Source of the DNA: Bifidobacterium breve
Lineage (GTDB): Bacteria > Actinomycetota > Thermoleophilia > Solirubrobacterales > Solirubrobacteraceae
DNA length: 64,000 nt
Direction of reading: 5' to 3'
NCBI GenBank assembly: GCA_945878865.1
Contig: CAMCUD010000021.1
Coordinates: 19,879 to 83,878 of the forward strand
Shown: piece after piece, positions 42,846 through 50,741 of the stretch
Position numbering within the stretch: position 1 is the stretch's first letter
How the letters are laid out: each line of letters starts with the position of its first letter
Translations under genes and position numbers: made by a program
The notes under the pieces: generated by a model
Told to the model about the DNA's origin: nothing
What the model saw: the letters and a program-made list of their open reading frames with translations, nothing else
Database searches by the model: none

Positions 42846-43931
42846 GTGGTGCGACGAGTCGGTGCTGCCTGGGCGCTCGCCCTGGTGTCCGCAGCTGTAC
42901 TAGCCGGGGCCGCGCACGCGGCCATCCCCAGTTCCACACCGCCGCGTGTGTCCGACCCCACGCCGCGCGAGGGCTGGCCGGCCGTCCCGCAGGACAACCG
43001 CATGCACGGCGGGACCACCGAGTGGTGGTACTGGCACGTCATCGACCCCAAGACGAAGCTCCAGTACGTCGGCGGCCTCGTCAACAAGCCGAGCACCTGG
43101 CACTTCGGAATGCTCCAGTACGGCCGGCAGAAGCACGTCGTCGCCGTCGATCAGCGCGCGCCGATCCCCGTGAGCATGAGCCGCGCGATCAAGCCCGCCA
43201 ACGACGGGCTTCCCGGCGTGCGCACCCCGGGCGCGCGACTCGACTACGACCCGGTCGCCAACACCTGGCACCTGAAGGTCACGACCGGCTTCCAGGCCGA
43301 CATCTGGTTCGACGGATGGCTGCCCGGCGTCACCGGCACGATCCCGCTCGGCGAGCGCCGCTGGATGGGCTGGACCTCCGCCGTCGTGACGAGCACCGCG
43401 CGCGGCTGGATCAAGCCACCCGGCGGCAAGCGCATCGACGTCAGCGGCTGGCGCGGGTACACCGACCACAACTGGGGCCCGTTCAACATGTTCGACAACT
43501 CCACCGGCGGGTGGGAGTGGGGCGTCGTGCATGAACCCAACGGCGGCGCGAAGGTCATCGGCGGCGTCGTCACGCGCAACGGCACCTACATCGGCACCGC
43601 CGCCGACATCCAGCCCGGCCAGAAGCCGAAGGGCTGCGCGTCGACGTACATGGAGCAGACCGACTTCTACTCCGGCAACAACTACTTCACCGGCCAGACC
43701 TTCGCGATGCCGGGCAAGGTGCACGTCAGGTGCGCCGCGCTGCTGCCTGGCTTCGAGGGCACGGAGTTCACGATGAAGTTGCTCACCCCGGGCATCGCCG
43801 ACGGCGGCATCGTCGCCGCGACCCTCGAGGCGCAGTACTACACCGAGCCCGGGTCCATCGGCATGTACGAGCACGTCCGGACGATGATCGGCCGCTGGAA
43901 CGCGTTCCAGCAGCAGCGGAACAGGAAGTAG
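42846..43931 (+). CDS. Exported CrtC/AttH-like lipocalin-fold protein
   Basis: 361 residues, GTG start with a strong Shine-Dalgarno (GGGAGGAGA). The signal peptide is about 1-26. The mature protein has the AttH/CrtC hallmark TEWWYWHVIDPKTKLQYVGGLV near 57-78 and a second half with GYTDHNWGPFNMFDN and WEWGVVHEPNGG, matching the two-barrel lipocalin-like fold of carotenoid 1,2-hydratases. Known CrtC enzymes hydrate the carotenoid C1-C2 double bond. The substrate here is unknown and the protein is exported. Twelve bases before a Tat-exported desaturase-like flavoprotein gene, so the two are one operon. Divergent from TetR A. Confidence 0.88.
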   Translation: MVRRVGAAWALALVSAAVLAGAAHAAIPSSTPPRVSDPTPREGWPAVPQDNRMHGGTTEWWYWHVIDPKTKLQYVGGLVNKPSTWHFGMLQYGRQKHVVAVDQRAPIPVSMSRAIKPANDGLPGVRTPGARLDYDPVANTWHLKVTTGFQADIWFDGWLPGVTGTIPLGERRWMGWTSAVVTSTARGWIKPPGGKRIDVSGWRGYTDHNWGPFNMFDNSTGGWEWGVVHEPNGGAKVIGGVVTRNGTYIGTAADIQPGQKPKGCASTYMEQTDFYSGNNYFTGQTFAMPGKVHVRCAALLPGFEGTEFTMKLLTPGIADGGIVAATLEAQYYTEPGSIGMYEHVRTMIGRWNAFQQQRNRK

Positions 43932-43943
43932 GGGAGACCACCG

Positions 43944-45821
43944 ATGAAGACCTCCATCAGCCGGCGGCGGTTCGTCGGCGGCGCGGCCGCGATGGGCGCG
44001 GCCGCCACGTTCCCGCTGGCCCGCGCCGGGATGGCGCGGGCGGACGTCCCGGGCAAGCGGGTGGCCGTGTTCGGCGCCGGCATGTCCGGGCTCGTGGTCG
44101 CGCATGAGCTCGCCGAGCTCGGCTTCTCCGTCGACGTGTACGAGGCCAACACCGTGTTCGGCGGCAAGGCCCGCAGCTGGGGCATTCCCGGCACGGGCTC
44201 GGGCGGGCGCAAGGACCTGCCGGCCGAGCACGGGTTCCGGTTCTTCCCGGGCTTCTACCAGCACGTCACGAACTCGATGATCCGGACGCCCGCCCCCGGG
44301 CGCCCGGCGAACAGGGGCGTGCTGCACGCGCTGCGCGATCTCGAGGACCTCGCCAGCGACGAGGACGGCTGGGGCCTGACGTTCTCCGAGAGCCACTACC
44401 AGACGGTCCAGCAGCTCATCCGCCTGCGCGACTACAAGCGGCTGCCCGACCCGAACAAGCTCGCCAGCCCGGCGGACGTCGTCAAGGCGATGCAGACCAT
44501 CTTCGGTGGCCTGGCCAAGCCGACGACGCTCAACCGCGGCATGGAGCTCGCGTGGTTCGCCGCGCGGGTCGGCGCGTTCCTCACTGCGTGCGACGAGCGC
44601 CGCAAGGGGCCGTGGGACGAGCTGTCGTGGTGGAAGTTCATGCGGGCCGACGGCCGCTCGACCTGGTTCCAGAACAACCTCGTCAAGGGCACCACGATGG
44701 GGCTCGTCGCCGTCAAGCCCGAGGTCTGCTCGGTCTCGTCGGGCGGCAACATCATGGACGCGTTCGCGTGGAACCTCATGGGCGTCGACGCCGGGCCGCT
44801 GACCGCCTACGCGCTGCGGTTCCTCGACGGTCCGACCAGCGAGGTCTGGATCAACCCGTGGGTGGCCCACCTGCAGTCGCTGGGCGTCCGGTTCCACACC
44901 GGCCAGCGCCTGTCGAAGATCAACATGGGTGGCGGCCGCGTCACCAGCGCGAGTGTCACGGACACCACGGGGCAGACCCGTGAGGTCGACGCCGACTGGT
45001 ACGTCTCGGCCATCCCGATCGACAAGGCGCGGCCGCTGCTGCTGCAGCAGGACGTCCTGGCTGCCGATCCGTCACTCGAGCTCATCCGCGATCTGAAGAT
45101 CGACTGGATGAACGGGATGCAGATCTACATGAAGCGCCCCGTCCGGGCGAGCGCCGCGCTGGTCGGGTTCTTCGACCACCAGTGGACGATCAGCGCCGTG
45201 CTGCAGAAGCAGCTGTGGCGGCGTGACATCCCCGGCGAATTCGGCGATGGAACAGTCGGCGACATCATCTCGATCGACATCTCGACGTGGGATCGTCCGG
45301 GCTCGATCACGACGAAGAAGGCCGCGAAGGACTGCACCAAGGAGGAGATCTTCCGTGAGGTGTGGGCGGCGTTGAAGCAGCGCGCGGGCAAGCACGACCC
45401 GGCGTTCCGCGACGACAACGTCCACAGCTGGCTCCTCGACCCGGCGATCCAGTTCGGGCCGGACGGCAAGGTCACCGGCAACGATGAGCCGCTCACGGTG
45501 CAGACCGTCGGCACGTGGAAGAAACGGCCGAAGGGCCCGACCGCGATCCCGAACCTGTTCCTCTCGGGGGACTGGATCCGGGTGACGGCGAACGTCGTGA
45601 GCATGGAGGCCGCCAACCAGGGCGGTCGCCAGACGGCGCGCGCGGTGGTCGCCGCGGCTGGCGGCAACCCGGACGACATCTTCTTCAAGACGGAGATCAA
45701 GGCGCCGGCGCCCATCGTCAAGCTGCGCGAGGAGGACAAGCGCCGCTTCGACAAGGGCATGCCCAACGTGCTCGACGCCGCGGTCCGCGGTCCGCAGTTC
45801 AAGCTGCCGAAGCTCTTCTGA
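43944..45821 (+). CDS. Tat-exported FAD-dependent amine-oxidase/phytoene-desaturase-like oxidoreductase
   Basis: 625 residues. A twin-arginine signal SRRRFVGGAAAMGAAATFPL (about 5-24) is followed by the FAD-binding motif VAVFGAGMSGLVVAHELAELG and E-containing end of beta2 (VYEANTVFGGKA). The C-terminal FAD contact FLSGDWIRVTANVVSMEAANQGGRQTARA closes the flavin site. Domain layout resembles carotenoid desaturases, hydroxysqualene dehydroxylase HpnE and amine oxidases. Export by Tat implies the FAD is loaded before transport. Operon partner of the CrtC-like lipocalin. Likely oxidises a lipid or isoprenoid in the envelope; substrate unknown. Ends at a strong terminator hairpin. Confidence 0.9.
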   Translation: MKTSISRRRFVGGAAAMGAAATFPLARAGMARADVPGKRVAVFGAGMSGLVVAHELAELGFSVDVYEANTVFGGKARSWGIPGTGSGGRKDLPAEHGFRFFPGFYQHVTNSMIRTPAPGRPANRGVLHALRDLEDLASDEDGWGLTFSESHYQTVQQLIRLRDYKRLPDPNKLASPADVVKAMQTIFGGLAKPTTLNRGMELAWFAARVGAFLTACDERRKGPWDELSWWKFMRADGRSTWFQNNLVKGTTMGLVAVKPEVCSVSSGGNIMDAFAWNLMGVDAGPLTAYALRFLDGPTSEVWINPWVAHLQSLGVRFHTGQRLSKINMGGGRVTSASVTDTTGQTREVDADWYVSAIPIDKARPLLLQQDVLAADPSLELIRDLKIDWMNGMQIYMKRPVRASAALVGFFDHQWTISAVLQKQLWRRDIPGEFGDGTVGDIISIDISTWDRPGSITTKKAAKDCTKEEIFREVWAALKQRAGKHDPAFRDDNVHSWLLDPAIQFGPDGKVTGNDEPLTVQTVGTWKKRPKGPTAIPNLFLSGDWIRVTANVVSMEAANQGGRQTARAVVAAAGGNPDDIFFKTEIKAPAPIVKLREEDKRRFDKGMPNVLDAAVRGPQFKLPKLF

Positions 45822-45847
45822 GCTCCGCGGGGGGATGAGGGCACTCG

Positions 45848-45883
45848 CGGTCCCCGGTACGTCGCACTGCGTACCGGGGACCG
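45848..45883 (+). terminator. Perfect 14-bp hairpin after the lipocalin/flavoprotein operon
   Basis: CGGTCCCCGGTACG and CGTACCGGGGACCG pair perfectly around TCGCACTG, 26 bases after the flavoprotein stop. It abuts a TTG codon that would start an unlikely extension of the next gene. A very stable intrinsic terminator candidate without T-run. Confidence 0.8.
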
Positions 45884-45919
45884 TTGAGCCAGCGTGCCGA
45901 AACTGAGAAGATCGCGCCC

Positions 45920-48112
45920 GTGCCGGCGCTGCTGCGGATTCTGCTGAGCCTGATCGTCGCCGGGATCGCGGCGGTCGCGGTCGCGCCTCCCGCACTCGGG
46001 GCGTACGGCTTCATCCAGGAGTGGGGCGGTCCCGGCACGGCTGAGGGGAAGTTCACCGACCTGCGCGACGTCGCCACCGACAGCGTGGGCAACGTCTACA
46101 CCGTCGAGGCGAGCCGGCTGCAGAAGTTCGGGCCGGATCGGGCATTCCTCAAGGCCGCGGGAGGTGGCACGAACTTCACGTCCGTCGCGGTTGTCGGCGT
46201 GGGGGCGACGGGCGTCGTCTATGTCGTCGACCGGGATCTCGGGCTGCTCCGGTTCCGCGCCTCCGACCTCGCCCCGCTCGGGGCGCTCCCCCTCGGCGGG
46301 GTGCCCGCCACCTGGGGCAAGCCGCGCGCGGTGAGCGTGAGCCAGCTCGGCAACGTCGTCGTCGCGTTCCCCAACGACACCGGTGAGCCCGGGAAGGTCA
46401 GCGGCGTCGGCATGTGGAACGACGCCGGCGGCTTCATCCGCCAGATCGGCGCGTACTCGGCGGTGGACGGCGCGGGGCCGAACTCGCCGGAGTCCACGTC
46501 GTACAAGACGCCCGTCGACGTCGACGACGATGGCAACGCGGGCGGCCGCGTCTGGGTGATGGACGCCGGCAAACAGGCGCTCTTCTCCTTCGCCCGCGAC
46601 ACGGGCGCCTACCTGACGCGGGCGCAGGGCTCATCGCCGACGTGGGATCCGCGCGCGCTCGCCGTGATGCCGCTCGACCCGGTGTTCTCGGGGTCTGCTC
46701 GCACGAGCGTGTACTTCGCCGACCACAACGCCGCGCAGCGGATGTGGGTGTGGGACGGGACCGGCACGAGCTACCTCGGGCGCTTCGGCGAGCGGGGGAC
46801 GGGTGCCGCGAAGTACGGGCGGATCGCCGGGATCGACATCGACGCGGTGCAGCGGATGTTCGTCGCCGACGCCGACCAGAGCAAGATCATCGAGTACGGC
46901 AACGGCGGCACGCCGGGGCCGGGCGATCCGAAGGATCCCGAGCCCGCGCCCGTGGTGCCGGTCGGGTCCTCGTCGTCTGGGTCTTCGGGTTCGAGCGACG
47001 ACCCGTTGAAGAACAGTCCGACGCCGCTGGTGTGCATCGGCCTGTGGTCGGCGGCGACGTGCGGCTGGCTGCCGCCGCCCACGCCGGTGCAGGTCTGCGT
47101 GTCGTACTGGGAGAACTGCAACGGCTTCGGGGGCTCGAAGCCGGCCAAGCAGGGGACGATCGACCTGTCGGGCTTCCCGAGCAGCATCAGCGTGGACGTC
47201 GAGTGCGGCGCCGGCGGGGCCTCGACGCCGCGGGCCACCGCGGTCGCTGCGCGCGCCCCGTCGTTCCTCAAGCCGGAGACGGAGTGCCTGATCGAGCAGT
47301 ACCTCACCGGCGACCTGCCCGACAAGGCGCTCTATCGCAAGCGCATCGAGCTGGCCTGGAACATGGACGCCCGGGCGTTCAAGGCCGAGGTCGCCGCCTC
47401 CTACGCGGTCGTCGTCTCCGGCCTGCGGGCCGCGGTCGACCCGCTGTTGGGCGACGAGGTCAACCCGTGGGGGGTCAAGCTCTTCTTCTTCGTCTCGGAC
47501 TACATCGATCAGGCCTACGACGAGATGGCGGTGATCGGCAAGCCGTACACCGTCCCCGAGGTCACGGTCAGCGCGGCGCGGGCGTGCCCGGCTGAGCTGC
47601 CGGAGAAGGACGCCAAAGCCTGCGCGGAGCTCGTCGGCGCGCTCAACGCCACGATCAAGGGCAGCCTCACGCTGCTCAAGCGCCGCAAGCTCGACCAGTT
47701 CCTCGACATGCCGTTCGACGAGTACTTCTCAAAGCTCGAGGTCGAGTTCCGGAAGAAGCACCCCGGCATCTGGGAGAAGATCAACGGCGAAGATGGCGGG
47801 AAGCAGGGCGGCGCGCAGCCGAGGTCGCTGACCGACGCCGTCGCCGCGGCGAAGGCGGGCCGCCGCGTGGCGCTGGGCAAGCGGTTCGTCCTCGCGCGCG
47901 CCGAGACCCGGCTGCGGGTCGGCCAGCGCGGGAAGATGCGCCTCGTCTTCCCAAAGGCGACCCGCGACTATCTGCGGAGCCTGCGCCGCGCGGGCGTGCG
48001 GTCGTTCACCGCGAGCGTCGTCGTGAAGTCCGGCAGCACGTTCGCCAACCAGTCGCGCACGACGGTCCCGCTGAAGATCAGCCTCGTGAAGGTGCGGACG
48101 AAGAAGCGGTGA
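45920..48112 (+). CDS. Secreted NHL-like propeller protein with a helical C-terminal region
   Basis: 730 residues from the GTG at 45920; the in-frame TTG at 45884 abuts a terminator hairpin and is less likely. The signal peptide is about 1-29. NHL/SMP-30-like blades run through about 30-320 (RDVATDSVGNVYTVEA, TPVDVDDDGNAGGRVWVMDAG, AGIDIDAVQRMFVADAD). A Pro/Ser linker precedes a Cys-containing region (about 370-455: PLVCIGLWSAATCGWLP, VCVSYWENCNGF, ETECLIEQYL). A helical region of about 200 residues and a short basic beta tail follow. The second half matches no family I recognise. Confidence 0.8.
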   Translation: MPALLRILLSLIVAGIAAVAVAPPALGAYGFIQEWGGPGTAEGKFTDLRDVATDSVGNVYTVEASRLQKFGPDRAFLKAAGGGTNFTSVAVVGVGATGVVYVVDRDLGLLRFRASDLAPLGALPLGGVPATWGKPRAVSVSQLGNVVVAFPNDTGEPGKVSGVGMWNDAGGFIRQIGAYSAVDGAGPNSPESTSYKTPVDVDDDGNAGGRVWVMDAGKQALFSFARDTGAYLTRAQGSSPTWDPRALAVMPLDPVFSGSARTSVYFADHNAAQRMWVWDGTGTSYLGRFGERGTGAAKYGRIAGIDIDAVQRMFVADADQSKIIEYGNGGTPGPGDPKDPEPAPVVPVGSSSSGSSGSSDDPLKNSPTPLVCIGLWSAATCGWLPPPTPVQVCVSYWENCNGFGGSKPAKQGTIDLSGFPSSISVDVECGAGGASTPRATAVAARAPSFLKPETECLIEQYLTGDLPDKALYRKRIELAWNMDARAFKAEVAASYAVVVSGLRAAVDPLLGDEVNPWGVKLFFFVSDYIDQAYDEMAVIGKPYTVPEVTVSAARACPAELPEKDAKACAELVGALNATIKGSLTLLKRRKLDQFLDMPFDEYFSKLEVEFRKKHPGIWEKINGEDGGKQGGAQPRSLTDAVAAAKAGRRVALGKRFVLARAETRLRVGQRGKMRLVFPKATRDYLRSLRRAGVRSFTASVVVKSGSTFANQSRTTVPLKISLVKVRTKKR

Positions 48113-48119
48113 CGCGACG

Positions 48120-48290
48120 CTAGGACGTTCGCGCCTCGAGCTCGTCGAGGCGGCGGTTCGTCGCCTGCATGAACTCGAGGTTGGCCGTGGCGCTCTCCAG
48201 CAACAGCGCCTGGGCGGCTTCGAGCTCGGCGACGCGGCGCTCGAGCGCGGCGATCCGGGCCGCCAGCTCCTCGTCGGGCGCTTCGGTCAT
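48120..48290 (-). CDS. Small coiled-coil protein, 56 residues
   Basis: Starts at ATG 48290, overlapping the TrmO-like gene stop as ATGA. The whole protein is one Leu/Ala/Glu-rich heptad-patterned helix (EELAARIAALERRVAELEAAQALLLE), a probable coiled coil. No signal or membrane part. Third gene of the TetR B operon. Function unknown. Confidence 0.65.
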   Translation of the reverse strand: MTEAPDEELAARIAALERRVAELEAAQALLLESATANLEFMQATNRRLDELEARTS

Positions 48291-48766
48291 GTCCAGTAGC
48301 CCGCCATGAGCTCGGCGGCCCAATCGGGTTGGCGCACTTCGCCGCGCGCGTCAAACGCCGGCATGTGCGGCTTGATGTCCAGCACGGGCGTCCCGTCCAC
48401 GGCGTCGAGCCCGCGCACGCGGATGCGGCGGTTCGTGAGGTCGATCTCTTCCAGGCCGCAGCGCGTCACGCCGATCCGGTTGGGACGCGACTTGCCGCGC
48501 TGCGCGAACACGCCGACCCGCGGCCACGCCGGGTTGTTTCGGGGGCGCCGGGCGACGGTCTCGACGCGCTCGGGGTCAACGCGGTCGAACACGAAGACGA
48601 TCTCGACGTGGGAGAACGCGTCGAGCCCGCGCAGCGTCTCCGCGTCCATCGTCTCGTCGAGGACAACCCAGGCTTGCTCCGCATCCCACGCGTCGTCGCG
48701 CGGCTCGGCGCGGCCGCCGCGCACCCACGCAACGGGGTGCATCTCGTAGGTCGGCGTCGCGCTCAT
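48287..48766 (-). CDS. TrmO/TsaA-family protein, probable tRNA adenine-37 methyltransferase
   Basis: 159 residues from ATG 48766. The UPF0066/VirR family core is clear: EMHPVAWVRGGRAE, LDAFSHVEIVFVFDRV, RRPRNNPAWPRVGVFAQRGKSRPNRIGVTRCGLE and LDAVDGTPVLDIKPHMPAFD. In E. coli, TrmO methylates t6A37 of threonine tRNAs using SAM. The short single-domain form here fits the bacterial core. Its start overlaps the TetR B stop (ATGA) and its stop overlaps the next start, so translation is coupled. The link to a TetR regulator is unusual. An upstream ATG at 48790 is in frame but inside the TetR gene. Confidence 0.88.
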   Translation of the reverse strand: MSATPTYEMHPVAWVRGGRAEPRDDAWDAEQAWVVLDETMDAETLRGLDAFSHVEIVFVFDRVDPERVETVARRPRNNPAWPRVGVFAQRGKSRPNRIGVTRCGLEEIDLTNRRIRVRGLDAVDGTPVLDIKPHMPAFDARGEVRQPDWAAELMAGYWT

Positions 48767-49383
48767 GCGTCGCCGTAGATCGCCAGCCACACCGCCCGGC
48801 CCACGGACGAGGCGATGCGCTCGTCGTCGGCGGGGTCGCCGTGGCGGATGTGCACCGTCGCGGTCCGCTCGACCATCGAGACGAGCGCGAACGCCAAGGT
48901 CTTCAGGTCGACCCCCGCGGCGATCCGCCCTTCGTCCTGCAGGGGCTGCAGCGCCGCCGCCGCCCGGTCGACGAACTCCATGACGTGCGTGTACCAGTGG
49001 TCGGCGAGCGCGGGGTCGTACGTCGTGACCTCGATGACGGCCAGCGCGATGTCCCGATGCTCGCGGAACTTCGCCAGCGTCTCCATACCGGCCTTCGTGG
49101 CAGCCTCGGGCCCGCTGCTGTGGTCGAAGACGAACCAGGCTGCGGCCGAGGTGTAGATCTCGTCGAGCGCGAGGTCGCCGAGGCGCATGAGCAGCTCGGT
49201 CTTGTCGCGGAAGTGCATGTACAGCGTGCTCCGCGGGACCCCCATCTCCCGGGCGATGCTCACGAACGAGATCTCTGTGAACGAGCGGCCCTGAGCGAGC
49301 TCTCGCTGGACGATCTCGAGCGCGGAGGTCTCGATCTCGGCGCGGCGGGCGAGCGTCGCCGCGCGGCTGCGGACAGGAGCCAT
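48763..49383 (-). CDS. TetR family regulator B, paralogue of TetR A
   Basis: 206 residues. The helix-turn-helix segment FTEISFVSIAREMGVPRSTLYMHFRDKTELLMRL differs from TetR A at few positions, and the ligand domain keeps WFVFDHSSGPE, HRDIALAVIEVTTYDP and VHIRHGDPADDER. ATG 49383 starts near an upstream palindrome cluster shared with the TetR A/lipocalin spacer. First gene of a three-gene operon (TetR B, TrmO-like, coiled coil) joined by four-base overlaps. The near-identical recognition helices imply that A and B may bind the same DNA. Confidence 0.93.
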   Translation of the reverse strand: MAPVRSRAATLARRAEIETSALEIVQRELAQGRSFTEISFVSIAREMGVPRSTLYMHFRDKTELLMRLGDLALDEIYTSAAAWFVFDHSSGPEAATKAGMETLAKFREHRDIALAVIEVTTYDPALADHWYTHVMEFVDRAAAALQPLQDEGRIAAGVDLKTLAFALVSMVERTATVHIRHGDPADDERIASSVGRAVWLAIYGDA

Positions 49384-49428
49384 CGGACCCGAGTCTAATC
49401 CGGTGCCGGACGCTGGTCGGCCCTTCCC

Positions 49429-49451
49429 CGACAGGCTGTCGACAGAATGTC
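49429..49451 (-). promoter_or_regulatory. Operator-like palindrome cluster upstream of TetR B
   Basis: CGACAG-G-CTGTCGACAG-AATGTCG: the inner CTGTCGACAG is a perfect 10-bp palindrome, flanked by a half-site on each side. CTGTCGACA also occurs in the TetR A/lipocalin spacer. It lies about 50-65 bases upstream of the TetR B start. The rest of the 204-bp gap (49384-49587) shows no gene. Confidence 0.6.
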
Positions 49452-49587
49452 GCGTGGATCGAGGAGACCGAAGGGCAGGCGGAGTTGGCGACGCTTGACG
49501 CGCGGGCGGCGCTGCGGGAGGGACAGTGGCCGACGTGTCGCCCGCTCAGCGGGTGTTTCGTCGGTCTCCGCTGCCGGGCGGTTCGGG

Positions 49588-50034
49588 CTAGAAGCTCGAG
49601 TCGAAGGGGATGAAGACCGAGGCGAACACGAGCTGGGTCACGTTCATCGACTGCCGCGGGGTGCTGCGCCGCTTGCGCTTGGGCCCGCGCTCGTGGCGGC
49701 CCTTCGCCCGAAGCGTCTTCGTCTCGGCGTCGTACGAGAAGGACTCCACGCGAATCGCGTGGCGGCGCACGCGAGCGTGCAGCTCGTAGGGCGAGCTGCG
49801 GAACCGCTGCGCGAACTCCTGCAGGTCAATCTCGCAGCCGGTCTCGTCTTCGAGCGCCTGCAGCGTGGCCTTCGGCTCGACGCCACGGACGACGAGCTCG
49901 CGACCACCGCCTCGCTGCTCCTTGACGAAGGCCTTCGCCCCGGACGCCCGGACGCGGTGCCCGTCCTTGACGTGCGGGACGCAGGCGGGCGTCGCGGCGA
50001 GAAGCACCGCTGCAGCAAAGGCGGAGAGGGGCAT
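49588..50034 (-). CDS. Probable secreted protein, 148 residues, unknown function
   Basis: Not recognised. From ATG 50034 there is a short signal-peptide-like start (MPLSAFAAAVLLAATPACV), possibly a lipoprotein-type or Sec signal. A basic domain follows with KAFVKEQRGGGRELVVRGVEPKATLQALEDETGC, then HARVRRHAIRVESFSYDAETKTLRAKG and an Arg/Lys-rich tract. The end, VFASVFIPFDSSF, is hydrophobic. The start lies 43 bases after the 3' end of the tRNA-Val gene, so the two may share transcription. Confidence 0.6.
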   Translation of the reverse strand: MPLSAFAAAVLLAATPACVPHVKDGHRVRASGAKAFVKEQRGGGRELVVRGVEPKATLQALEDETGCEIDLQEFAQRFRSSPYELHARVRRHAIRVESFSYDAETKTLRAKGRHERGPKRKRRSTPRQSMNVTQLVFASVFIPFDSSF

Positions 50035-50076
50035 GGACCGGTGGTCGGCGGGTGCGGGACCCGCCTTGAGCGGCCA

Positions 50077-50148
50077 TGGGCGCGGCTGGTTTCGAACCAG
50101 CGACCTCTCGCGTGTGAAGCGAGCGCTCTCCCACTGAGCTACGCGCCC
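50077..50148 (-). tRNA. tRNA-Val (CAC anticodon)
   Basis: 72 bases fold as a complete cloverleaf: acceptor GGGCGCG paired with CGCGCCC and discriminator A, a D arm with GCTC/GAGC, an anticodon stem CTCGC/GCGAG with loop TTCACAC (anticodon CAC, reading GUG valine codons), a five-base variable region and a T arm with GCTGG/CCAGC around TTCGAAA. No CCA is encoded. No disrupted copy or direct repeat nearby marks it as an integration site. Confidence 0.97.
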
Positions 50149-50193
50149 TCGGGCCGCAGCGCGGCCGGCGAGGGAGGATACCCGCAACTCCGC

Positions 50194-50217
50194 AACGTCC
50201 GCCGCGATCCTCGGTTG
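50194..50217 (+). promoter_or_regulatory. ECF-type promoter candidate before the sigma operon
   Basis: AAC-N10-ATCCTCGGTTG. The same AAC-N10-ATCCTCGG arrangement occurs at 52403-52426 upstream of the next transcription unit. The spacing from AAC to CGG (15 bases) is close to that of ECF promoters (GGAAC, 16-17 bases, CGT-like). It lies 39 bases before the first gene of the sigma operon, fitting autoregulation by the fused ECF sigma factor. Confidence 0.5.
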
Positions 50218-50255
50218 CAGTGGTGTCCCACCCGCCGCACCCGCAGAGGACCATC

Positions 50256-50741
50256 ATGCTCCGCTCACCGATCCGCACCGTCATCGCCGCCGCCACGGCC
50301 ACCGCGCTCCTCGCCGCCGGCGGCGCCTACGCGGTCGACGTCGCCCTCGACCCGGGCACGTCCGCGGTCACGCTGTCCAAGCCGTTTCAGATCAAGGCGG
50401 GGGAGACGAACCCCGTCGACTTCCCGGGACTCAAGGGCGACAAGCCCGGCGAGCCGCTGCCGAAGGGCTACCTGGCCGTCGGCTACAAGGTGACCGTCAC
50501 GCAGGGCAGCGACTTTCTGCACCCGAGCTTCACGATGAGCTGCCCGGCCGGCCGCAAGCTGTTCACGTTCGCGACCGATGGGAAGGTCACCGCGCAGATC
50601 GTCGGGCCGAACCCGTTCGTGCGCCGGTCGAGCTTCGACTACCAGGGCAAGCGCAGCTGGGCGGTCATCGTGGACTACAACCGCCGGGAGCTGCGCGACG
50701 GGCAGACGATCTCCGGGACGATCTATGGCCTCTGCCGCTGA
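50256..50741 (+). CDS. Small exported protein with a CPAG domain
   Basis: 161 residues with an AGAGGA ribosome site and a signal peptide (about 1-27, ending near GGAYAVDV). The mature part is one small beta domain with two cysteines: C96 in MSCPAGRKLFTFATDGK and C160 at the very end (GTIYGLCR). The same pattern, CPAG then about 50-60 residues then LC, is found in the ectodomain of the sigma factor encoded two genes downstream. No known family recognised. First gene of a three-gene overlapping operon; possibly a ligand, competitor or structural partner of the sigma ectodomain. Confidence 0.75.
   Translation: MLRSPIRTVIAAATATALLAAGGAYAVDVALDPGTSAVTLSKPFQIKAGETNPVDFPGLKGDKPGEPLPKGYLAVGYKVTVTQGSDFLHPSFTMSCPAGRKLFTFATDGKVTAQIVGPNPFVRRSSFDYQGKRSWAVIVDYNRRELRDGQTISGTIYGLCR

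Noticed and set aside
45884..45919. TTG start at 45884 for the NHL-like protein
   Set aside because: It immediately follows a terminator hairpin, lacks a ribosome site and places charged residues ahead of the signal peptide. GTG 45920 fits better.
50077..50148. tRNA-Val as an integration (att) site
   Set aside because: No integrase, no duplicated tRNA 3' end and no composition change nearby.
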